From Deltaproteobacteria bacterium (GTDB lineage: Bacteria > Desulfobacterota > Syntrophia > Syntrophales > Smithellaceae), in contig JAGFXG010000005.1 in the NCBI GenBank assembly GCA_017860985.1, positions 1 to 14,182 on the forward strand: 14,182 nt of DNA, written 5' to 3'. Positions 9,120 through 14,182 of the stretch are shown here, piece by piece. Below the pieces are notes generated by a model. That model did not search any database. It was not told the DNA's origin and saw only the letters and a list, made by a program, of their open reading frames with translations. Every line of letters begins with the position of its first letter. Position 1 is the stretch's first letter. The position numbers and the translations under genes are program-made.

Positions 9120-10031
9120 TTGGGTTTATTCGACAAATTAAAAGCGGGGCTCACCAAAACACGCGACTCCCTGACAAAAAATCTGGACAATCTTGTTTTT
9201 GGTAAGAGGATTCTGGATCAGGCCCTGTTTGAGGAGCTGGAAGAGCTGATGATTTCGGCGGATATGGGTCCGCAGTTTACCTATGATTTGATTGATGATG
9301 TCAAGCAGCGGGTGAAACGCAAAGAGCTGCAGGATGCATCACAGATTAAAAAGGTTTTGCAGGAACGCATGATAGCGATTCTTCAGCTGATGGAAAAGCC
9401 GCTGATGATTCCGAAAAACCAGCCCTTTGTGATCATGGCCATTGGAGTCAACGGCAGCGGCAAGACAACCACGATCGGTAAACTGGCAAATCTTCTTCAC
9501 AATGATGGTCATGAGATTCTGCTTGTGGCTGCAGATACCTTCCGGGCGGCAGCTATTGAACAACTTGAGGTATGGGGTACCCGTGTAAACGCGCCCGTGA
9601 TCAAACAGAAAATGAACGCTGATCCGGCCGCTGTTGTTTTTGATGCGGTGGGCAGGATCAAAGTGGGTTTTAAGGGCGTGGTGATTGTGGATACGGCCGG
9701 TCGCCTGCACACCCGGACCAACCTGATGGAGGAACTCAAAAAGGTCAAAAGGGTTATCAGCAAAGAACTGCCGGGAGCGCCGCACGAGATTTTACTGGTT
9801 TTGGATGCCACAACCGGCCAGAATGCCGTAGCGCAGGCAAAAATGTTTAAGGAAGACATCGGGGCGACAGGCATCGTTCTCACGAAACTGGACGGTACGT
9901 CCAAGGGCGGTGTTGTGGTTCGCATTGCCGGTGAACTGGGGCTTCCGGTCCGTTTTATAGGCGTCGGAGAGGGTCTGGACGATTTAAGGGTCTTTGACAG
10001 CAGGGATTTCACGGCAGCTCTGTTAGACTGA
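9120..10031 (+). CDS. ftsY: Signal recognition particle receptor FtsY
   Basis: SRP GTPase that docks ribosome-SRP complexes at the inner membrane for co-translational insertion. At 303 aa it consists of only the N and G domains: helical N domain about 1-90, then G1 GVNGSGKTT (109-117), DTFRAAAIEQL (139-149), G3 DTAGR (191-195), G4 TKLD (255-258) and the closing GVGEG (281-285) with DLRVFD. The long acidic A domain of E. coli FtsY is absent; the first 20 residues (GLFDKLKAGLTKTRDSL) form a basic amphipathic helix that could bind lipid. The likely start is TTG at 9120, since no in-frame ATG or GTG lies nearby upstream, with AGGA at 9104-9107 a rather long 12 nt away. Ffh is excluded because the C-terminal M domain is missing. 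The smc-ftsY order is known from other bacteria. Confidence 0.95.
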   Translation: MGLFDKLKAGLTKTRDSLTKNLDNLVFGKRILDQALFEELEELMISADMGPQFTYDLIDDVKQRVKRKELQDASQIKKVLQERMIAILQLMEKPLMIPKNQPFVIMAIGVNGSGKTTTIGKLANLLHNDGHEILLVAADTFRAAAIEQLEVWGTRVNAPVIKQKMNADPAAVVFDAVGRIKVGFKGVVIVDTAGRLHTRTNLMEELKKVKRVISKELPGAPHEILLVLDATTGQNAVAQAKMFKEDIGATGIVLTKLDGTSKGGVVVRIAGELGLPVRFIGVGEGLDDLRVFDSRDFTAALLD

Positions 10032-10057
10032 GGTGCTGTTGATCACGGCAATGGAAG

Positions 10058-10702
10058 ATGAACAAAATATTCGCCATCGGAGATATACACGGCTGTCTCG
10101 ACAAACTGCAGCGTCTTATCCGGGAGATTAAAGCCGATCCCGTAAATGACACCCTGGTCTTTATCGGTGATTATATCGACCGGGCGGATGGAAGCAGGGA
10201 CGTTGTGGATTATATTTTGAAGCTCAAAAAGACCTTTCAGAAGATGATCTGTCTTCGCGGCAATCACGAAACAATGCTGCTTAGGTATCTGGATGGCGTG
10301 GAAGATGATATCTATCTGGCCAATGGCGGCCTCGCGACGCTCAGGGCATACGGCATATTACGGTCGGATACGCCGCGGGAGAGAAAGAAAAAAATTCCCG
10401 CGGATCATCTGAGGTTTTTTAAAGCACTTTTGCCTTACTATGAAACGGATCAATTTATTTTTGTGCATGCCGGTCTGCTTCCCGGGAGAACGCTTGATGA
10501 ACAGTCTCTTTATGACATGCAGTGGGTCAGGCAGACGTTTATTGATTCCGACTATGATTTTGGGAAAAAAGTTGTCTTCGGACACACTCATTTCAGTGAA
10601 CCGATGGTTGCCGGCAATAAAATCGGTATTGATACGGGAGCGGTTTATGGCGGAAAGCTCACCTGTGTGGAACTGCCGGCGTTGAAATTTTATCAGGTGT
10701 AA
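10058..10702 (+). CDS. PPP-family metallophosphatase (serine/threonine phosphatase-like)
   Basis: A 214-aa dimetal phosphoesterase with the full PPP signature: GDIHG (8-12), GDYIDR (37-42), GNHE (68-71), the later metal-ligand histidines in FVHAGL (His137) and GHTH (175-178). Such small bacterial enzymes (lambda phosphatase, PrpA/PrpE relatives) remove phosphate from Ser/Thr/Tyr proteins or split dinucleotide substrates; the substrate cannot be told from this sequence. There is no signal peptide or membrane segment, so it is cytoplasmic. The start is set by the family N-terminus (MNKIFAIGDIHG). An upstream ATG at 10051 is out of frame, and the only SD-like bases abut the start codon, so translation may depend on re-initiation after ftsY, 26 nt upstream. 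ftcD begins 3 nt after its stop. It is less likely to be ApaH, which is longer (about 280 aa). Confidence 0.88.
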   Translation: MNKIFAIGDIHGCLDKLQRLIREIKADPVNDTLVFIGDYIDRADGSRDVVDYILKLKKTFQKMICLRGNHETMLLRYLDGVEDDIYLANGGLATLRAYGILRSDTPRERKKKIPADHLRFFKALLPYYETDQFIFVHAGLLPGRTLDEQSLYDMQWVRQTFIDSDYDFGKKVVFGHTHFSEPMVAGNKIGIDTGAVYGGKLTCVELPALKFYQV

Positions 10703-10705
10703 AGC

Positions 10706-11602
10706 ATGAAAATTATCGAATGCGTGCCGAACTTCAGCGAAGGATGCGATTTAGATAAAATCGAATCGATTGCCCGCGTGTTGAAGTCATTTCCCGATGT
10801 TCATTTCATTGACTACGGCGGAGACAGCGATCATAACCGGAGCGTCTTTACGTTTCTGGGAAAACCGGAGCATGTTCTGGAAGCGGCGCTGGCCGCGTCG
10901 GGAAAGGCACTGGAACTGATTGACATGCGCTCGCAGACAGGTGTCCATCCGCGACTGGGAGCGGTTGACGTGGTCCCTTTCATTCCGCTGGGGAAAACAA
11001 AAATGGCTGATGCCGTTGATCTTGCGCACCTTTTTGGCCAACAATTATATGAACGGTTCTCCGTACCGGTTTATTATTACGGAGAAGCAGCACTGGTTCC
11101 CGAACGCCGCGAACTGGCCAACGTCCGGCACGGGGGATATGAAGCACTTAAAGATAAGATGAATAATCCAGACAGCCTGCCCGATGTCGGGAAGTCCGAT
11201 TTCAATCCGCGTTCGGGAGCAACGGCTGTGGGCGCGCGCGAACTGCTGGTGGCTTACAACATCAATCTGAATTGCAGTGATCTGAGGCTGGCTCAAAAAA
11301 TTGCATCTCTGATCCGGGAAAAAAACGGGGGCCTGAAGCATGTGCGGGCCATAGGCGTCATTTTAAAAAGCAGGAATCTGGCACAGGTATCCATGAACCT
11401 GACCAACTGCAAAGAAACACCGCTGAAAATGATTTATGAACAGGTGGAGAAACTTGCCGCTGAACGCGGTGTTGAAATTCTGGAATCGGAATTGATTGGA
11501 CTGGCGCCAAAATGTGCTTTTGCAGGCACAAAACCGGAAAAACTGAAATTTCTCAAGTTTGATAAAGACCGCCTGCTGGAAACGCATCTGAAAAATCTTT
11601 AA
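10706..11602 (+). CDS. ftcD: Glutamate formimidoyltransferase (free-standing FTCD N-terminal domain)
   Basis: Transfers a formimino group between N-formiminoglutamate and tetrahydrofolate, linking histidine breakdown to the C1 folate pool. At 298 aa it holds only the formiminotransferase domain: the N-terminal subdomain begins with VPNFSEG (7-13), and the catalytic histidine equivalent is His81 in TGVHPRLGAVDVVPF. The C-terminal subdomain begins near 180 (AYNINLNC) and contains VSMNLTN (228-234). The cyclodeaminase half of the animal bifunctional protein is missing and is not seen downstream. AGGTG at 10695-10699, within the end of the phosphatase gene, lies 6 nt before the ATG, and only 3 nt separate the genes, so they are very likely co-transcribed. 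No hut genes are near, so a role outside histidine catabolism, such as C1 supply, is possible. Confidence 0.92.
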   Translation: MKIIECVPNFSEGCDLDKIESIARVLKSFPDVHFIDYGGDSDHNRSVFTFLGKPEHVLEAALAASGKALELIDMRSQTGVHPRLGAVDVVPFIPLGKTKMADAVDLAHLFGQQLYERFSVPVYYYGEAALVPERRELANVRHGGYEALKDKMNNPDSLPDVGKSDFNPRSGATAVGARELLVAYNINLNCSDLRLAQKIASLIREKNGGLKHVRAIGVILKSRNLAQVSMNLTNCKETPLKMIYEQVEKLAAERGVEILESELIGLAPKCAFAGTKPEKLKFLKFDKDRLLETHLKNL

Positions 11603-11623
11603 GTCAAGTAAAGTGCTGACCGG

Positions 11624-11651
11624 TTGACAGTCCGTTCAAAGAATGTTAAAT
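11624..11651 (+). promoter_or_regulatory. Candidate tRNA promoter
   Basis: Perfect -35 TTGACA (11624-11629), 16-nt spacer, -10-like TTAAAT (11646-11651, 4 of 6). The bases after the -10 are C-rich (CCCCGC), the kind of GC-rich discriminator found at stringently controlled stable-RNA promoters. The predicted start is about 20 nt before the mature tRNA. Confidence 0.5.
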
Positions 11652-11679
11652 CCCCGCATCCTGTCACAAAATCACGGCT

Positions 11680-11756
11680 GCCCCTGTAGCTCAGCAGGAT
11701 AGAGCAACGGATTCCTAATCCGTGTGCCGGGCGTTCGAATCGCCCCAGGGGCACCA
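11680..11756 (+). tRNA. tRNA-Arg (anticodon CCU)
   Basis: A complete cloverleaf reads by eye. The acceptor stem is GCCCCTG (11680-11686) with CAGGGGC (11746-11752), 7 of 7 paired. The D stem is GCTC/GAGC. The anticodon stem is ACGGA/TCCGT around the loop TTCCTAA, with anticodon CCT at 11714-11716. The variable loop is 5 nt, and the T stem GGGCG/CGCCC encloses TTCGAAT. Discriminator A at 11753 and an encoded CCA at 11754-11756. CCU reads the AGG arginine codon. No clear terminator follows. Confidence 0.96.
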
Positions 11757-11825
11757 GTATAAAATCAAGCATTTACAAATATTGCAAAATCCAGGGGACA
11801 TTTACCTTCTGAAGCCAAGATATTC

Positions 11826-11853
11826 TTGACATTCAATTATATCTTCCTATACA
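11826..11853 (+). promoter_or_regulatory. Candidate sigma-70 promoter for the acyl-CoA synthetase
   Basis: Perfect -35 TTGACA (11826-11831), 16-nt spacer, -10 TATACA (11848-11853, 4 of 6). It is the best match to consensus in the gap, with a predicted start near 11860. Confidence 0.6.
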
Positions 11854-11940
11854 AAACAATGGTGGACGTTAGTTCGTATGAAACACAATATGCGTCTGAT
11901 GTGGATATTGGAATATCTGCAACAATGATTAAATGCATAA

Positions 11941-11973
11941 CCTGATCACTAGAGCTTCTTCATGAAGATCAGG
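11941..11973 (+). repeat. Inverted repeat (hairpin) in the acyl-CoA synthetase leader
   Basis: CCTGATC (11941-11947) and GATCAGG (11967-11973) pair perfectly around a 19-nt loop. The loop holds most of a second, exclusive palindrome, CTTCATGAAG (11958-11967). There is no T-tract. It could be an operator for a dimeric repressor (for example a TetR-type fatty-acid regulator) or an mRNA hairpin; neither can be told from sequence. Confidence 0.4.
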
Positions 11974-12101
11974 ATCAGAACGTATGCTTCAGGTAAACAC
12001 AAATCAGCAGGAGTCCTTCCGGAACATGAATCGGCAGTTTCGTCAATTTCCTTTCAGCAGGATTTCAATCGATGGTTAATTTCTCACTAAGGAGGTAGCA
12101 T

Positions 12102-13931
12102 ATGTCGAATAATGAAGCCGTTGTCCCTTCAACAAACCTTGATGCCTATTACACCAAACCCAACAACATGGTCGATTTCTTTGAAGACTCTTTGGCCAAG
12201 CATGCTTCATGCAACTTGTTCGGTACCAAGAATAAAGCAACCGACAAGTACGAATGGGTAACTTACGGCGCTGTGGCTGAGAGAGTGAACAACCTCAGAG
12301 GTGCTTTAAACAAACTGGGATTGAGCAAAGGTGAAAAGGTCGGTGTCATTGTCAGCAATTCGGTGGAGTGGTTTGTTTGCTGCAATGCCACGCATGGTCT
12401 TGGCGGGGTTTTTGTTCCCATGTATGAAAAGGAGCTGCAAAAGGTCTGGCAGTATATTATCCAGGACGCGGCCATAAAGTATCTTTTTGTCCGTGATCAG
12501 AAAATTTATGATGTCATAAAGAGTTTTCAGAAAGACATTTCAACCTTAAAGGACGTTTTTATCCTGTTCGGCGAGGGAGAAAAATCCCTGGCGCAACTCG
12601 AAAAAATGGGCAGGGCCAATCCTGTTGCCTCCTACAAACCCCATTGGTCGGAAACGGCTTTTATTATCTACACATCGGGTACCACCGGTGACCCGAAAGG
12701 CGTGCTTCTGCATCATGGCAATATGACGCACAACGCCCAGGAGAGCCGGGATACTTTCGATGTAACAGAAAAAGATATAGGCTTGAGTATTCTTCCCTGG
12801 GCGCACAGTTTCGGCCTGACCGCCGATCTGCATTGCTACATCCTGGGCGGCGGAAGCCTCGGATTTGCCGAATCCGCCGAAAAGCTCATTGTCAATTTCA
12901 GTGAAGTCCAGCCCACAGGCATGTCAGCTGTTCCGCGCGTCTTCAACATTATTTACGACAAAATCCAGCAGGGTGTGGCAGCGGACCCGGTTAAAAAACA
13001 ATTCTTTGACGCGGCCTGCGCCGAAGCCGTAAAAAACCGCGGTCTGGCCGAGAAGACAAAAGATTTTAAGGACCTTGACGCCCTGGTGTTTTCGCAGATA
13101 AGGGCAATATTCGGCGGAAGATTGAAACATGTTGTCACCGGAGGGGCGATGATGAAACCGGAAATCGCGATGTTCTTCGCTGATGTCGGCGTGCCCACCT
13201 ATGACGGTTACGGTTTGTCGGAAACCTCACCCGTCATTACAAACAATTCACCCGGCCGGGGTAATAAATACGGCACGGTCGGCAAGGTTTTCAAAGACAC
13301 GAAGGTGGTTATTGATAAATCCCGCGTGGGTGAAGACAGTCCGGATGGCGAGATCGTGGTGTACGGCGCGCAAGTCATGCAAGGTTATCATAACAAGCCG
13401 GCCATAACCAAAGATGCGATGATGCCCGATACCTGGAACGGTTTCCCCGGCATCAGGACAGGAGACCGCGGCTGGCTTGATGAAGAGGGATATTTGCATA
13501 TCACCGGCCGGTTCAAGGATGAATATAAGCTTGAAAACGGCAAATATGTGCATCCGGAATCAATCGAGAACGATATCAAAGTTATGAGATATGTAGCCAA
13601 TGTTATCATTTACGGCGAAGGCCGACTGTATAACGTAGCCTTGATCGTGCCGGATTTTGATGCGCTGAAAAATGATCCAAAAACCGCTGCATGGGCGCAA
13701 GGAACACATGAAGAAACTATCGCCAATAAAGAATGCACAGATTTCATTTCTCAGCAGATCACAGAGCATCTGCGAAAATCTTTCGGCGGATATGAAATTC
13801 CCCAGAAGTTCCTTTATATTGCCGAGGATTTCACCGTTGACAACGGCATGCTGACCCAAACCATGAAACTCATCCGACGCAATGTGATGAAAAAATACGG
13901 CGATCAGCTCAAAGCATTATACAATGACTGA
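12102..13931 (+). CDS. AMP-forming long-chain acyl-CoA synthetase (ANL superfamily)
   Basis: Activates a carboxylic acid, probably a fatty acid, to its CoA thioester through an acyl-adenylate. The protein is 609 aa. It has the P-loop IIYTSGTTGDPKG (188-200), the adenine-site motif YGLSET (370-375), TGD (453-455), the hinge region GRFKDEYKLENGKYVHPE (469-486), and the C-terminal catalytic lysine Lys589 in LTQTMKLIRR. It resembles the FACS/FadD15-like group rather than acetyl-CoA synthetase, and no signal peptide is seen. The start is secured by TAAGGAGGT (12088-12096), a near-perfect anti-SD match 5 nt upstream, which suggests strong expression. It stands alone behind its own promoter and a long leader. 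In syntrophs such enzymes can also run backwards to make ATP; that role here is inference. The exact acid cannot be named. Confidence 0.93.
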   Translation: MSNNEAVVPSTNLDAYYTKPNNMVDFFEDSLAKHASCNLFGTKNKATDKYEWVTYGAVAERVNNLRGALNKLGLSKGEKVGVIVSNSVEWFVCCNATHGLGGVFVPMYEKELQKVWQYIIQDAAIKYLFVRDQKIYDVIKSFQKDISTLKDVFILFGEGEKSLAQLEKMGRANPVASYKPHWSETAFIIYTSGTTGDPKGVLLHHGNMTHNAQESRDTFDVTEKDIGLSILPWAHSFGLTADLHCYILGGGSLGFAESAEKLIVNFSEVQPTGMSAVPRVFNIIYDKIQQGVAADPVKKQFFDAACAEAVKNRGLAEKTKDFKDLDALVFSQIRAIFGGRLKHVVTGGAMMKPEIAMFFADVGVPTYDGYGLSETSPVITNNSPGRGNKYGTVGKVFKDTKVVIDKSRVGEDSPDGEIVVYGAQVMQGYHNKPAITKDAMMPDTWNGFPGIRTGDRGWLDEEGYLHITGRFKDEYKLENGKYVHPESIENDIKVMRYVANVIIYGEGRLYNVALIVPDFDALKNDPKTAAWAQGTHEETIANKECTDFISQQITEHLRKSFGGYEIPQKFLYIAEDFTVDNGMLTQTMKLIRRNVMKKYGDQLKALYND

Positions 13932-13989
13932 CAGAAGGATGTGGAAGCAGAGGTAAAGTATCCTGTTTAAGGTATGATTCAAAAAACTG

Positions 13990-14019
13990 CGCCGGTGACA
14001 GTCCGGATTGCCACCGGCG
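13990..14019 (+). terminator. Stem-loop after the acyl-CoA synthetase (possible terminator)
   Basis: CGCCGGTG (13990-13997) and CACCGGCG (14012-14019) form a strong 8-bp GC-rich stem with a 14-nt loop, 58 nt after the stop codon. No T-tract follows directly (the nearest T5 starts at 14034), so it may act as a weak or Rho-assisted terminator or as an mRNA-stabilising hairpin. Confidence 0.4.
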
Positions 14020-14063
14020 TATGATGATGTAAGTTTTTAACGATTCAAGAAAAGAGCCCGTTG

Positions 14064-14092
14064 TTGACAGCCTGCTTGCCTTTTATCATGAT
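14064..14092 (+). promoter_or_regulatory. Candidate promoter for the lipoprotein gene
   Basis: Perfect -35 TTGACA (14064-14069), then CATGAT (14087-14092, 4 of 6) at 17 nt; TATCAT at 14084 is a better -10 but at only 14 nt. It would give a short leader of about 10-15 nt before the lipoprotein start. Confidence 0.4.
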
Positions 14093-14108
14093 TCGCAGGA
14101 CGAAAGAG

Positions 14109-14182
14109 ATGCATATGAAAAAAATCAGATCCGCTATTATTTTAGCTTTTGTGGTTTTTTTGCTGCTCGTAAGTTGTGACAA
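14109..14182 (+). CDS. Lipoprotein N-terminus, 3' end beyond window
   Basis: Open frame cut by the window edge after about 25 codons. It has the features of a type II (Lsp) signal peptide: a basic start (MHMKKIR), a hydrophobic core (about residues 9-21) and the lipobox LVSC with the lipidated Cys at residue 23, followed by Asp. In Gram-negative species with a Lol system, Asp at +2 often keeps the lipoprotein at the inner membrane; that is inference. Two starts are possible, ATG 14109 (AGGA at 14097-14100, 8 nt away) or ATG 14115. The mature function cannot be judged. Confidence 0.7.
   Translation, partial: MHMKKIRSAIILAFVVFLLLVSCD

Larger units (their letters stand above)
11757..12101 (+). 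other. 345-nt gap: leader region of the acyl-CoA synthetase
   Basis: No convincing gene. It holds a promoter candidate (11826-11853), a 28-codon ATG frame at 11859-11945 without a ribosome site that looks like chance, a hairpin (11941-11973), and the Shine-Dalgarno sequence of the next gene. The segment 11791-11805 (CCAGGGGACATTTAC) resembles sequence often flanking REP-associated transposases, but no transposase or repeat partner is present. The predicted untranslated leader is about 240 nt, long enough for regulation. Confidence 0.5.

Noticed and set aside
11745..11805. CCAGGGG at the tRNA 3' end repeated at 11791-11797, as a possible attachment-site duplication or transposon remnant
   Set aside because: The match is only 7 nt, no integrase or transposase is present, and downstream genes look like core genes.
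11859..11945. 28-codon ATG frame in the acyl-CoA synthetase leader (possible leader peptide)
   Set aside because: It starts essentially at the predicted transcript start, has no ribosome site, and shows no regulatory codon run or recognisable features.

Overview
The window reads as ordinary chromosomal DNA from an anaerobic bacterium of the former Deltaproteobacteria (Desulfobacterota), most likely a Syntrophales or Syntrophus/Smithella-like organism. That assignment is an inference. It rests on the ATP synthase beta and epsilon sequences, a radical SAM enzyme of the AmmeMemoRadiSam type, an FtsY lacking its N-terminal acidic domain, a free-standing formiminotransferase and a long-chain AMP-forming acyl-CoA synthetase. 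No phage, insertion sequence, CRISPR array or defence locus is visible, and no clearly new multi-gene system was found.

Layout. Positions 1-1437 hold the end of an ATP synthase operon. atpD lacks its 5' end at the window edge and is broken near 300 by an apparent 68-nt deletion; an intact atpC follows. A symmetric hairpin at 1456-1494 serves as terminator for atpC and for the convergent greA (minus strand, 1539-2018). After a gap with two inverted repeats comes a lone moaA (2276-3268). A class I methyltransferase (3405-4187) then overlaps an AmmeMemoRadiSam-type radical SAM enzyme (4184-5194) by 4 nt. This pair has its own candidate promoter and a foldable leader.

Positions 5432-11602 hold a cell-biology run on one strand: smc (chromosome organisation), ftsY (SRP receptor), a PPP-type phosphatase and a formiminotransferase. 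The last three are closely spaced and probably co-transcribed. A tRNA-Arg(CCU) gene with encoded CCA follows at 11680-11756 with its own candidate promoter.

A 345-nt gap holds a TTGACA/TATACA promoter and a hairpin. It leads into an acyl-CoA synthetase (12102-13931) with a perfect Shine-Dalgarno sequence. The window ends in the first 25 codons of a lipoprotein behind a TTGACA promoter candidate.

Functionally the window combines energy metabolism (F1 ATPase, fatty-acid activation), cofactor and C1 metabolism (MoaA, formiminotransferase) and housekeeping (GreA, SMC, FtsY, tRNA). Points worth a second look are the atpD break, the methyltransferase-radical SAM pair without Memo/AMMECR1 neighbours, the phosphatase-formiminotransferase pairing, and the structured leaders before the methyltransferase and the acyl-CoA synthetase.
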